NCBI GenBank assembly: GCA_963743325.1
Contig: CAVUOZ010000005.1
Coordinates: 620,001 to 684,000, forward strand
Source of the DNA: DATFVA01 sp963743325
GTDB taxonomy: Bacteria; Bacteroidota; Ignavibacteria; Ignavibacteriales; Ignavibacteriaceae
Direction of reading: 5' to 3'
DNA length: 64,000 bases
Positions 35,479 through 46,333 of this stretch are shown in pieces. How positions within the stretch are numbered: position 1 is the stretch's first letter; each line of letters starts with the position of its first letter. Below the pieces are notes generated by a model that searched no databases, was not told the DNA's origin, and saw nothing but the letters and a program-made list of their open reading frames with translations. The translations under genes were made by a program, and so were the position numbers.

Positions 35479-36525
35479 ATGATAAAAATAACTACTATTC
35501 TATGTGCAATATTGTTGTTATCCATAATGGTTTCATCAATGGTATCTGCACAAACAATTTTTACAGAGGATTTTGAATCCGGTTCTCCCGATCCGGGCTG
35601 GGGGGTTTTTTATGCAAATGAAGATCAGTTAACCGCTGTTCCTATGGCGAATGCTCCTGAAGTTCTTCCGGATGGTGGGGATTATGTCGGCTGGATTCAG
35701 GACGTTGATGGATCATATACCGGTTCTGCAGTTGCAATGTACGGATCCATTAATTTATTTGACTATTCTATTGAAGCTGATGTTTATTGTTACGTAAATA
35801 ATGCTGGTGGTTCAGCCTATACAGGTCTTGTTGTATATGCTGATAGCAATAATCATGATTTTTATAAAATGCGTGCAGATTTTGATGCAAACGACCGTAT
35901 TAATTTTTCCGGTCTTAAATCCGATACAATCACATTCCTTCCTTTATACAGTCATAATTTTTTGGGATCAGAAAATCCGGGATTATTCCCTACAACGGAC
36001 GGCTGGCATAAAATGAAAATTGAAGTGAAGACTCTGAATGCAGACAGTACGGCATTCTGGTGTTATTTCGATAACCAGCTTTTAAATGGATGTCCCATAT
36101 ACGATACAAATTCAACAAGAAATATGTCCGGCAGTTTTGGATTATATACTTTCCAGATGGATGCCGATGGAATTCCGGGTTACTTCGATAACATTGTTGT
36201 AAATTCTCTTGCAACGGCGCTTGATAATAATTTGGCAGATGCACCTGGAAGTTTTTCTCTTGAGCAGAATTATCCAAATCCATTCAATCCTGAAACCCGA
36301 ATTAGTTACCAGCTTGCGGGCAGCGGATTTATTTCCCTGGGTATATATGATCTGCTCGGACGCGCGATTAAAACGCTTGTAAATAAAGATCAGCCTTCCG
36401 GCAGATATACAATAGACTGGAATGGAACTGACAATTTCGGAAACAAAGTACCTTCCGGTGTTTATATGTATTCATTAAGAACAGGGAATTATTTTATCAG
36501 CAAAAAGATGGTTTTGATGAAGTGA
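35479..36525 (+). CDS. Secreted protein with T9SS-type C-terminal sorting tail
   Basis: This 348-aa protein has a signal peptide (about 1-25, ending SAQT), a lectin- or jelly-roll-like beta domain (about 28-235) starting FTEDFESGSPDPGW, and a C-terminal tail with EQNYPNPFNPETRI and a FlgD-like motif GTDNFGNKVPSGVYMY. The tail is the type used for T9SS export. The N-terminal domain resembles glucanase/laminin G-like carbohydrate binders and may bind polysaccharide; no catalytic residues are evident. The ATG at 35479 follows GAGGTTAG; an upstream in-frame ATG (35467) lacks a ribosome site. Confidence 0.82.
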   Translation: MIKITTILCAILLLSIMVSSMVSAQTIFTEDFESGSPDPGWGVFYANEDQLTAVPMANAPEVLPDGGDYVGWIQDVDGSYTGSAVAMYGSINLFDYSIEADVYCYVNNAGGSAYTGLVVYADSNNHDFYKMRADFDANDRINFSGLKSDTITFLPLYSHNFLGSENPGLFPTTDGWHKMKIEVKTLNADSTAFWCYFDNQLLNGCPIYDTNSTRNMSGSFGLYTFQMDADGIPGYFDNIVVNSLATALDNNLADAPGSFSLEQNYPNPFNPETRISYQLAGSGFISLGIYDLLGRAIKTLVNKDQPSGRYTIDWNGTDNFGNKVPSGVYMYSLRTGNYFISKKMVLMK

Positions 36526-36705
36526 TTTAGCATTCGATTATATATAAAACCTCTCGATGACCGGTCTTATAAAATCGTTTTGTTTGATACAGTTAATTTA
36601 AAACTGTATTCTATCCTGTTTTCCAATCCGGGAATTCAGGAGGTTTTATAATTTACCTGAGATATTATCTCCGTGATTATTAATTGAATTTAGGAGAGAA
36701 TTCTA

Positions 36706-39288
36706 TTGAAAAATTATTTACAAAAAATTATTGTTACCACTCTTTCGGTTTTGCTGTCTTCATTATCAGTTTCGGTATTTGCAGGGACGACAGGGAAAAT
36801 CGCCGGTAGAGTGATAGATGCAGAAACAAAGGAACCTATACCCGGATGCAACATTATTATTGAGGGGACTACACTTGGCGCTGCGAGCAACCCGGATGGT
36901 GAGTTTTTTATTATAAATATACCCCCCGGTTTATATACCATCCGTGCAAGCATGGTTGGATATAAAGCTTACCGTATCCAGAATGTAAAAGTTCTGATGG
37001 ATCTGACCACCACACTGGAATTCAATATGGAAGTGCAGGTGCTGGATATTGGTGAGGAGGTTGTAATCACAGCAGAACGTCCGCTTATTCAGAAGGATGT
37101 TACTTCCAAACAATCAATAATAAGCTCGGATGAAATATTAAATATGCCGGTTAACAGTGTGAAGGATATTTTGACAACGAAAGCCGGGTTTACTACTGAT
37201 TCAGAGGGACAGATTCACGTACGGGGAGGAAGGACAGATGAAATAGGTTACCTCATCGACGGCGTAAAGGTTGACGATCCCCTGTACGGCAGTTTCAATA
37301 ATACTCTTAATAAAGATGCAATCAATGAAATGGAGGTTATCAGCGGTACATTTAACGCCGAATACGGTGATGCCATGTCCAGTATTGTAAATCTTGTTAC
37401 CAAGGATGGCGGTTCTTCATTTCACGGTAAAATTGAATACACTTCACCGATGATTAATAGTTCTCCGTACAGACAGGCAAATCCATTTCCGGGTGTTACA
37501 GATGAAGGCAGCTATGTTAGTAAAACTATGTATGATAAACAGGTGATTCCTGTTCCGGGAACAATTAATTTATCACTGAACGGTCCGGTCATTTCACAGC
37601 TCACCTTTTTGTTATCAGGAATTTACAGGAATGAAGATAGTTACCTTCCTCATGGGTATAATGTTGAAAGTGACGGTCTGGCTAAGCTAACTTATCATTT
37701 TACTCCGAACGTTAAGCTGGCGCTGTCAGGTCAAATGACTGGACAGAAATTCCAGATGTACAATCATCCATGGAAATATCTGAGTGAGAATCAGACGCAC
37801 ACTGAGATCCTTTCAAACAGGCTTGGTTTAGTGTTTACTCATACGCTAAGCAACAGTTTCTTTTACGTCGCAAATCTATCCCGCTTTGAAAATCACCAGC
37901 TGGTTCAAGTTGGGGACAAATTGCCTCAGGATTATGCAATGGGAAAAACAGGCGAATCGGTCTATTTTTATGTCTCAGGTGATGATGCACAATATGCAGA
38001 TAATACCACAGTGACATACAGGGCAAAATTAGACGCTACATACCAGACAAATTTTGATCATCAGTTTAAAGGTGGTCTTGAGTTTGTTAGTCACACCCTG
38101 AATGTGCATGAAGAATCAGAACCCTGGCCCGGTGGTACACAGTTTAAAGATCAGTATGTTAAAAAACCGATTGAGTTCGCAGCATATATTCAGGATAAAA
38201 TAGAGTATAATTACCTTATTGTGAATATCGGATTAAGGTTTGATTATGCAGATCCTAAAGCAACCATGTGGCCGGATATCTACCATTTCGGTTCTTTTGA
38301 TGAGAATAATAATTGGGTCCTTGCAGAGGAGGTACCGGTAAAGCCCAAGACCCAGTTCAGTCCTCGTATAGGTTTAGCTCACCCGATCACTGAAGATGCA
38401 GTATTTCATTTTGCATACGGACATTTTTTCCAAAACCCTGATTATAATGCTCAGTATTATAATCTGGATAAAAATATAAATACCTCGCTTCCGTTAATTG
38501 GAAATCCTGATGTGAAACCGCAGAAAACTGTGTCTTATGAAGCAGGTATTAAATACAAGTTAAGTGAAAGCTGGGCGCTTGACTTGACGGCCTGGTATAA
38601 AGATATAACCGATCTTTTATCAACTCTGCAGGTAAGTTATCTTTCACAGGACTATGTGGTTTTCTACAACTCGGATTATGCTGGTGTTAAAGGGATAGAT
38701 TTAACTTTGCAAAAGCGGTACAGTAATTATTTTTCTGGTTCAGTTGACTACACCTATATGGTAGCCAAAGGGAATAATTCCCAACCTTTAGGAGGATATT
38801 TTGATGCATTTGCAGGGGAAGAAATACCACATCAGGAATATTATCTCGATTTTGACCAGCGGCATAAAATTGCCCTAAACCTGAACTTTAATATACCGCA
38901 AAACAGCGGACTGGATATCTTCGGAATGGATATTTTATCAAACTTTAATCTGAACATTCTTGTCAGAGCAAACAGCGGATTACCATATACACCTTATGTT
39001 GATCCTACTGTACGTATAGATATAAATTCAGGAAGAAAACCCTGGACATCTACAGTAGATTTACGTGCGGTTAAAACAATACCATTCAACTTTATATCTG
39101 CTGCACTTGTTTTAGAAATAACAAATCTCTTAAATACTGAAAATGTAGTTTATGTGTATTCACGAACGGGGAAACCGTATGATACCGGGGAATCGGGACT
39201 TGTAGGTTCATCGCCGGATGCTGATCACAACCCTACACATGTGGGACCTCCCAGGATCATAAAAATGGGAGTACAAATTATACTGTAA
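36706..39288 (+). CDS. TonB-dependent receptor with carboxypeptidase-regulatory-like domain
   Basis: This 860-aa outer-membrane receptor has a signal peptide (about 1-27), a carboxypeptidase-regulatory-like domain (about 29-115, GRVIDAETKEPIPGCNI), a plug domain (about 125-235, with VRGGRTDEIGYLIDGV) and a barrel up to the final strand ending GVQIIL. The start is TTG at 36706, preceded by AGGAGAG. The ligand is unknown. It heads a cassette with a large surface protein and a PorV-like protein, an arrangement seen in Ignavibacteria-like genomes and distinct from the SusC/SusD pairs of Bacteroidales: no SusD is present. Confidence 0.93.
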   Translation: MKNYLQKIIVTTLSVLLSSLSVSVFAGTTGKIAGRVIDAETKEPIPGCNIIIEGTTLGAASNPDGEFFIINIPPGLYTIRASMVGYKAYRIQNVKVLMDLTTTLEFNMEVQVLDIGEEVVITAERPLIQKDVTSKQSIISSDEILNMPVNSVKDILTTKAGFTTDSEGQIHVRGGRTDEIGYLIDGVKVDDPLYGSFNNTLNKDAINEMEVISGTFNAEYGDAMSSIVNLVTKDGGSSFHGKIEYTSPMINSSPYRQANPFPGVTDEGSYVSKTMYDKQVIPVPGTINLSLNGPVISQLTFLLSGIYRNEDSYLPHGYNVESDGLAKLTYHFTPNVKLALSGQMTGQKFQMYNHPWKYLSENQTHTEILSNRLGLVFTHTLSNSFFYVANLSRFENHQLVQVGDKLPQDYAMGKTGESVYFYVSGDDAQYADNTTVTYRAKLDATYQTNFDHQFKGGLEFVSHTLNVHEESEPWPGGTQFKDQYVKKPIEFAAYIQDKIEYNYLIVNIGLRFDYADPKATMWPDIYHFGSFDENNNWVLAEEVPVKPKTQFSPRIGLAHPITEDAVFHFAYGHFFQNPDYNAQYYNLDKNINTSLPLIGNPDVKPQKTVSYEAGIKYKLSESWALDLTAWYKDITDLLSTLQVSYLSQDYVVFYNSDYAGVKGIDLTLQKRYSNYFSGSVDYTYMVAKGNNSQPLGGYFDAFAGEEIPHQEYYLDFDQRHKIALNLNFNIPQNSGLDIFGMDILSNFNLNILVRANSGLPYTPYVDPTVRIDINSGRKPWTSTVDLRAVKTIPFNFISAALVLEITNLLNTENVVYVYSRTGKPYDTGESGLVGSSPDADHNPTHVGPPRIIKMGVQIIL

Positions 39289-39303
39289 TCATAGGGAAAT
39301 TTT

Positions 39304-42300
39304 ATGTTTAACTATTTAATCAGATATTACATTCTTTTTGTTCTTATAATCATATTATCCGTTTCTGTGTTCCCGCAAACACCTGCTTGTGAAAGCTGCC
39401 ATAGGGAGAATAATATTAAAAACATGATCCCTCTTCATAAACCTCTATCCAATGAGGAAAGAGGAATCGGAATTATGGATAAGGGACAAATTGCAAACTA
39501 TCTCGGCAACTATGGCGTTCTTTCAAATTTCCATGAATATTTTAACGAAGCTATCCGCTGGCCTGCTGCAGCAGGAGATCAGACTCATTATTGTTTTGGA
39601 CTGGGATTAATTGTAGCATCGAAAGGCAACGTCATAACCTCAGTGATTGGAGCCGGAACCGATAAATACGACTGGTCACCAAAAGACGGTTCACGAGGAC
39701 AGGTTTTTTCGGGTGACGTAACAGCACCTCCCCCGGATGAAACTCCCTTCCTCGCGATGAGTGATAATCCTGAAACCTGGCCTGAAGGTTATTTTAATGA
39801 AAGCGGAGGTTGGGTAAGCACTCCGGGTGAACGTCACTGGCCGGGAAAATTCAGAATTAAATATCGATGAATCATCTCCTGACTTTGGTAAAGAGGTTAA
39901 AGGTGAATTTGTATCTGATCGTGATATTTATTCCGTTTTTGATGATCAGGATAACTCGAATCAGATGGGATCGCTCGGGATTGAGGTTGAAGAAATGGCA
40001 TATACTTACGGACGTCCATATGCCGAAGATATGTTGATCTGGGATTTTACCATCCATAACAAAAGCGGGAGACAATTAGACAGTGTTTATGTTGGTTACT
40101 ATGCAATCTTCAGACCTGATTTTGACAATCAGGATTACATAAACATAATTGACAGTAATCCTCAGGATAACCATTCGAACGGTGATTTCGTTTATATCTG
40201 GGATATAAATAACACCAAGGATGGGGCCTGGGCGACTGATCCGACCGACCTGGGTATAGTCGGTTTAAATATTCTGAAGACTCCTAAGGATATGGGTGTT
40301 ACTGACTTTCATTATTTCAGCAGGGACGTCGCTCCTTCAATTGATGAGCAGATGTGGCCTATAATAAGCAGTAATCCGAATGATCCAAACCTTCTCGCTG
40401 CTTACTATTATTTCCACGGTAATGACAGGAGGATGGATAACACCAGTCCCGATAGTCTCCGTCAGTATTTCCCGGAAGGGGCTCCGATAAATTATTTTAT
40501 AATGACAGGACCTCTGACGCTGGCTCCGGAAGAAACTGTTGCTTCTTCAGTGGCAGTAGTAATGGGTAGTGCCGGAAGGATCCCATTCCAGCCTGATACT
40601 TCGGATCTGATGAAAAATATGAGAGTAACACAGCGTATGTACCAGAGGGAATACCAGGGTTCCGGTCCGCCTAAAACTCCCGTAGTACAGGCACATGCAG
40701 GGGATAAGCAGGCACGGATAGTATGGGATTCTGAAGCAGAAAATTCCAAAGACAATCTCACAGGTAAGCAGGATTTCGAAGGTTATAAGATTTATCGCAG
40801 CGATGATCTCGGGAAGACGTGGGGGACACCTATTACTGATTCCTACGGCGATGTAATTGGTTATAAGCCTATAAAAATATTCGATCTGATAGATGGAATA
40901 AAAGGACCTGATCCGGCATTTAATCAATCATTAGGTGATGATACAGGATTAAAGCACAGCTTTACAGATGACAATCTTATTAATGGTATTGAATACTGGT
41001 ATTGTGTAACCTCATATGATAAAGGAAATCAAAATCCTGACAGTCTCGAACAATCCTACCAGTCTTCATTAGGACATTCGTTAATGGAAAGTCATACTGT
41101 ATCCGTAATTCCCGGTGTTCTTCCTCAAAATTACAACGATGCAGCTTATGATCCCGTTCTGAACCCTGATGGTTCAATCCCACCTGTAGGCGGTGTCTGC
41201 CAGGGAGTAGTGAAAATTGACATTGTTAAACCAGAGCTTATTACGGATGACCAGTATCTGGTCACATTTGTTGATTCAACTCTGGAAATAACCGGTTCCG
41301 ATACCAGCTATGTACTGGGATTTAACCTTTACCGGGTATCTGCCGAAACAGGTGATACAACCCTGATACTCGATCATCATTTATTTTCAAATGAAACAGA
41401 AGATAACCTCCCGGTGACTGATGGATTCCGGTTAACAGTTTTAAACTCTCCATCCGGAACTGAATTTGCCGGATGGACGAAAGTAAACGGCGATACCTCC
41501 ACCTTCTACTGGAATACCAAACCAGTTGACAAATATATCGGGGATCCCGCAGTTATCCAGGAGGATATTTATACTGTAGATGATTTTCGTGTAACGATTG
41601 ATACGACGCCATCCGGAGGGCTCAATGCGCGCTGGTATGATTTCTTCACTGGTATAACATATGATACAACTTTTCATCTTCCTTTAAAAGTTGAGGTTAT
41701 CACGGATCTCGACAATCCGGTTGATGTAAGCAATAATACCTGGCTGATGGAATATGCCGTTCAGGCTCCATGGGAAGAATACCGCCAATATTATTATAGC
41801 CAGCTTGGGTGGGATTTAGTACCCGGCGGTCCTGGTTTTACTAAAGGAAGTCCCGGATTTTATGAAAGATATCTTGATATCCTGAATTTCGAAAAATATG
41901 ATATTCATCAGGCAACCGGGGATACAACTTTTACAGGACTGCTTCTTCAAACGAATAATATGCCCGATACATACGTAAATGCCTATGGCGATACAATGCA
42001 CATAAATGCAGTTGTTCCATCTCAGGGGGATCAGTTTACAATAAGAACATATAAACCCTTCAGGAAAGAAATTTATTATAAGTTTAACACGAGTAGTGCA
42101 AATTATGCCAACACCGGTGAAATTGACCTGAATAAAATTCGTGTTGTTCCGGACCCATACATAGTATCCAATGAATGGGAGACAAATCAGTTTGGAAAGA
42201 AACTGATGTTTAACCATTTACCCAGCCAGTGTAAAATATCAATTTTTACTGTTGCAGGAGACCATATTGTCGATCTGAATCATGAGGATAACCTTGGCTA

Positions 42301-42418
42301 CATGTTCTGGGATATGCGTACTTATAACCAGCAGTATGTAGCATATGGTTTATATGTTTATGTGGTTTCGCTGCCGGATGGGCGTAAGAAAGTTGGAAAA
42401 TTTCTGGTCATAAAATAA
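39304..42418 (+). pseudogene. Large CxxCH-bearing surface protein, interrupted by a +1 frameshift
   Basis: Two overlapping frames make one protein of about 1037 aa. The first part has a signal peptide (about 1-25), then a single c-type heme motif CESCH (Cys29, Cys32, His33), and stops at 39870. The second frame is one base on and stays open to 42418, with fibronectin-like regions and a C-terminal beta domain ending VGKFLVIK, similar to T9SS tails. Removing one A near 39846-39861 joins WPGKFRI to NIDESSPDFG. The second frame closes upstream at a stop at 39815, so the shift lies between 39815 and 39870. The GTG that could open it (39827) has no ribosome site. This may be a real mutation or a sequencing error in an A run. 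Confidence 0.8.
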
Positions 42419-42444
42419 TTGCCGGATAAATTGGAGATAAATTA

Positions 42445-43464
42445 ATGAAAAAACATATACTGATAATAATCATTTTAGCTCTTCAGACTGCAGGCTATGC
42501 TGGTGATTTTTCCAAAGTGGGGACAGCAGCAGCACAGTTTTTAAAAATAGGAGTGGGAGCAAGAGCTAATGCATTAGGCGGATCATTCACTGCTATAGCA
42601 AATGATGTAAGCACTATTTATTGGAACCCGGCGGGTATTACTAACCTGAACGGATTTTCATTAGCCGTTACTCATAATGAATGGTTTGCAGATATATCGC
42701 ATGATTTTGCCGGAATTGTTTATCCCGTAAGTTCAAGTGATGTGCTTGCTTTGCATGTTATTGCGCTGAACACGGGTGAACAGGAAATTACTACCGTGAC
42801 TCAGCCGGACGGCACCGGTATTTATTATGATGTTAGTGATCTTGCCATCGGGTTAAGCTATGCACGGACGTTAACAGACAGGTTTTCAGTCGGGATTACT
42901 GTTAAATATATCCAGCAGAATCTTTATAATGAATCCGCAAATACCTTTGCTCTTGATTTGGGAACATATTTAAGAACGGGTTTCCACGATTTGATAATAG
43001 CAATGGATATGTCCAACTTCGGCGGGAATATGCAGCTGGAAGGTCGTGATTTAATTACGATTACCGATATAAATAACCAGGTATCGGGCAATTATAACCC
43101 GGATGCCACGCTTAAAACTGAACCATGGCCATTACCGCTAACTTTCAGAGTAGGAATTGCCATGGATGTTGTCGGGGGGAATGATCCGGTTGTGGAATCT
43201 TCTCAAAACCGGTTTACAGTCGCAGTTGACGGAGTACATCCGAATGACAACACAGAGAAATTAAATATTGGCGGTGAATATGCCTGGAGTGAAATGGTAT
43301 TTGCGAGAGCCGGTTATAAAATTAATTATGATCTTGAAGAATGGACATTCGGTATAGGTTTGAGAATGAATGTTGTCAATCAGCAGGTAGGTTTTGATTA
43401 TGCCCTTGTTGATTACAACGACCTGGGGAAGGTATCCCAGTTTTCGCTCGAATTGAGATTCTGA
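42445..43464 (+). CDS. PorV/PorQ-family outer membrane protein
   Basis: This 339-aa protein has a signal peptide (about 1-20) and the PorV/PorQ family opening: KVGTAAAQFLKIGVGARANALGG-type residues near 25-50, then YWNPAGIT and a beta-barrel pattern to the final strand FSLELRF. PorV relatives act in T9SS as a shuttle or anchor for sorted proteins, and UPF0164 barrels are related. GGAG precedes the ATG, 26 bp after the surface protein. It completes the TonB receptor / surface protein / PorV cassette and may handle that surface protein specifically (inference). Confidence 0.88.
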   Translation: MKKHILIIIILALQTAGYAGDFSKVGTAAAQFLKIGVGARANALGGSFTAIANDVSTIYWNPAGITNLNGFSLAVTHNEWFADISHDFAGIVYPVSSSDVLALHVIALNTGEQEITTVTQPDGTGIYYDVSDLAIGLSYARTLTDRFSVGITVKYIQQNLYNESANTFALDLGTYLRTGFHDLIIAMDMSNFGGNMQLEGRDLITITDINNQVSGNYNPDATLKTEPWPLPLTFRVGIAMDVVGGNDPVVESSQNRFTVAVDGVHPNDNTEKLNIGGEYAWSEMVFARAGYKINYDLEEWTFGIGLRMNVVNQQVGFDYALVDYNDLGKVSQFSLELRF

Positions 43465-43610
43465 TTGTGATTCAATACTCACATTCTCAATTAGATATAT
43501 ACTTAATGTAACTCAAAAAGTTTTTACATCCAGGTTCAATGAAGGATCTGACGAATTTTTATAATGGTTCATTTAATCTACTTAATTTAGAATACAGGGA
43601 GAATCCGGTC

Positions 43611-46232
43611 ATGCGAAAGAAATATTTTATTTTAATTAATCTTCTAATCATTTTCCTATCCGTCATTCAGGTATCCGGTTTGTATGCACAGGATAAATTC
43701 AGTCAAAGCCAGTCAAAGACACGAATCCGGACTCTGCCGAAAGGTGTTTCTATTTATCAGCTGGATAACGGGATGCAGGTTTTGTTAATCGAAAACCCGG
43801 CACTGCCGATGGTTGGGGTAAATGTTGCGGTGAAAGTAGGTTCAGCGTATGAAACATTCTCAACCAGCGGTATGTCACATATGCTCGAACATTTACTTTT
43901 CAATGGCACTACTTCACGAACCCAGAAACAACTTTATGATGATGTTGACCTTATCGGAGGGTACAATAATGCACATACAGATTTGTTGTACACCGATTAT
44001 ATGATGGTAACCCCTTCTGAAAATATTCTGAAGGGAATGGAAATACAGGCGGATATGCTGTTTAACTCAACTTTGCCTCCAGATAAATTCGAAAAGGAAA
44101 AAGGAATAGTGCTTGAGGAGATATCCAAGAGTCTTGCTGATCCTTATGAGCAGCTGGAAAGGAATGCAATTTCTATTCTTTACAAAGGACACGCACTTTC
44201 CCTGCCAACTCTTGGCACTTATTCAACAATCAGCTCTCTTGCCCGTGATGATGTATATGCATTTTATAAGAACAACTATGTACCTAACAATATGATCCTT
44301 ACTGTCATTGGTAACTTTCAGACGGAAGATATGCTTAAATCTATAAAGGATATATACGGACAGGCTGCACCGGGAATGGTCAGGCGTGATTTGATCTCCG
44401 GGTGGAGCACCGGATTTGAGAAAATGGATTTTTCAGTCCGGCAGGAAGATTTAATATATAATCGTTTTTATGATGGTAAAGACATTGTGATGCAGTTATT
44501 TTATGAAATTCCCCAATATAAATCTTCTAAATTTTCAGAACTATTAAATCTGGTTCTGAATAAAAATAAGGATGAGATTCAAAATTCTCTGAAAACGGAA
44601 TTTCCCTCGGGAATAAAATCTGTGAATCTGTCAACCAGACTGTTACCAGTTAAGAATTTTATTGAGGCAGATATAACTCTTGATCAGTATTCTGATTATA
44701 GTTCGGTTGCAGGTTCAATTACTAAAAAGATGACAGCTTTAAGTTTCGCTCTGTCAAATGAGACTGTTATATCGGAAGCTACAAAAGCACGTACAGAATT
44801 TTTAAGGAACATAGAAAAACCCCATATGTTCGGGATTTATAATTCAAATGATCTCGTAATTAATGGTATTGAATCAGTTCTGGCATCCTATTATAGTGAA
44901 GAATATTTTAAAGCTGCTGCGGAACTGGACACTCTAAAATTAGCTGCTCGGCCTGTTATTATTCTCGAGTCTCCTGCGGTAAAAAATGAGATGGCAGTCA
45001 CTGACACTTCTAATGTTATTAAACAATTTAAGGATGACCCTGCCGGTGCAGACATTATAGCCGTTCAGAATGATGTAAGCAATCTTCTGGCTATTCACTA
45101 CCTGATTAAGCATAAGGCATTTTATGAGTTAAAATATGGTAAAGATGCCGCTAAAATTCTGCATGATTGTATCGAGCAGAGGTTGAATTCTGATGTCAAC
45201 CAGAATTTGAGTAATCAATACGGGCTTACATTTGTTTTTAATGACAATCCGTTTATTCCAATGGATAACATCTATCTGGATCCTGACTTTGGTTATATCA
45301 GGGTTGAGGGCCTTGCTGAAGATCTGACGGGAGCCATCGGTTACCTGAATAATCAGTTCAGGAATTTTGTGCCTTCTGAAGATGAGTTTAACAAAGCTGT
45401 GGAAAAATTTAAAAATCCCGGAATGATGGGAATGGGTGGCGATAAAGCAAAAAAGTTATTTGATAAGACCTTTGAATCACTGGTTTATGGACCGGAACCG
45501 TCTTCTGAAGGTCAGCCCGAACTTACATATGCTAATTTAGCTGCTTTTTCAAAAGAATATTTACAACCGGTGAATATGATTATTTCTGTAGTCTCACCTG
45601 CCTCACCGGACAGTATTAATTCTCTCTTTCGCGGCTTTATAGGTAATCCTATTGCCGAAGAACCCCCTGTTTATTCAAGAGGACTGCTTATGGCGGCAAA
45701 AGACACTACATTTGAAAAGGATCTTCAGGGAGAACGCTCATATTTATTCTGGGGATTTACAACTCAGATTGATCCAAAAGATGCTCCTTCATTACAGGCA
45801 CTTTCCTTAATTCTTGCAGATGATATTATTTTTGATATACGCGAGAAACAGGGGATGGCTTATAATATGAGTGCGGGTATTGATGTAAATCATGATAAAG
45901 CACTTTTCTATATTTCCCAGGGAACACGTCCTCAGAATGTTGATACACTAGTTTCACAATATCCGAAATTTTTTACTTATGCAGCGGTCGATACTCTTAC
46001 TCAGGATGAACTTCAGAAGTCTGTAAATATGTACATTGGAAGAATGATGTTCAGAAGGCTCTCGAGTATTAATAAAGCCTACTATCTGGCGCATTCAGTT
46101 TATTTCAACAATGATTTCAATTATGATAAACAATTTCTCGAAGAATTAAAAAATGTAAAATTAGCTGATGTAAAAGAAACTGCGAAAAAATATATGCATG
46201 CCAAAAATCCTGTCCTGGTTATTGTCAGGTAA
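43611..46232 (+). CDS. M16-family zinc metallopeptidase (insulinase/pitrilysin type), secreted
   Basis: This 873-aa secreted peptidase has a signal peptide (about 1-26, ending LYAQ). The inverted zinc motif HMLEH lies at 90-94 and the third ligand Glu at about 169-170 in KGIVLEEI. The N-terminal active half is followed by a second M16 half with a conserved EKQGMAYNMSAG segment. Such enzymes degrade peptides in an enclosed chamber. The ATG at 43611 follows AGGGAG; the frame also opens upstream at 43539 but that extension precedes the signal peptide. It starts a run of envelope peptidases with the next gene. Confidence 0.93.
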   Translation: MRKKYFILINLLIIFLSVIQVSGLYAQDKFSQSQSKTRIRTLPKGVSIYQLDNGMQVLLIENPALPMVGVNVAVKVGSAYETFSTSGMSHMLEHLLFNGTTSRTQKQLYDDVDLIGGYNNAHTDLLYTDYMMVTPSENILKGMEIQADMLFNSTLPPDKFEKEKGIVLEEISKSLADPYEQLERNAISILYKGHALSLPTLGTYSTISSLARDDVYAFYKNNYVPNNMILTVIGNFQTEDMLKSIKDIYGQAAPGMVRRDLISGWSTGFEKMDFSVRQEDLIYNRFYDGKDIVMQLFYEIPQYKSSKFSELLNLVLNKNKDEIQNSLKTEFPSGIKSVNLSTRLLPVKNFIEADITLDQYSDYSSVAGSITKKMTALSFALSNETVISEATKARTEFLRNIEKPHMFGIYNSNDLVINGIESVLASYYSEEYFKAAAELDTLKLAARPVIILESPAVKNEMAVTDTSNVIKQFKDDPAGADIIAVQNDVSNLLAIHYLIKHKAFYELKYGKDAAKILHDCIEQRLNSDVNQNLSNQYGLTFVFNDNPFIPMDNIYLDPDFGYIRVEGLAEDLTGAIGYLNNQFRNFVPSEDEFNKAVEKFKNPGMMGMGGDKAKKLFDKTFESLVYGPEPSSEGQPELTYANLAAFSKEYLQPVNMIISVVSPASPDSINSLFRGFIGNPIAEEPPVYSRGLLMAAKDTTFEKDLQGERSYLFWGFTTQIDPKDAPSLQALSLILADDIIFDIREKQGMAYNMSAGIDVNHDKALFYISQGTRPQNVDTLVSQYPKFFTYAAVDTLTQDELQKSVNMYIGRMMFRRLSSINKAYYLAHSVYFNNDFNYDKQFLEELKNVKLADVKETAKKYMHAKNPVLVIVR

Positions 46233-46333
46233 AAGGGATTATGTGACAGCGGGATAGCGTTTATCAGAATCGATTAGTTTGTTCTGAATATTTTAGAGCT
46301 ATCATAATTGTAGAATTTTAATTGGAGAATAAG

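Noticed and set aside
40547..40927. 126-codon minus-strand frame inside the surface protein
   Set aside because: Its composition and position match an antisense shadow; the plus-strand frame is clearly coding.
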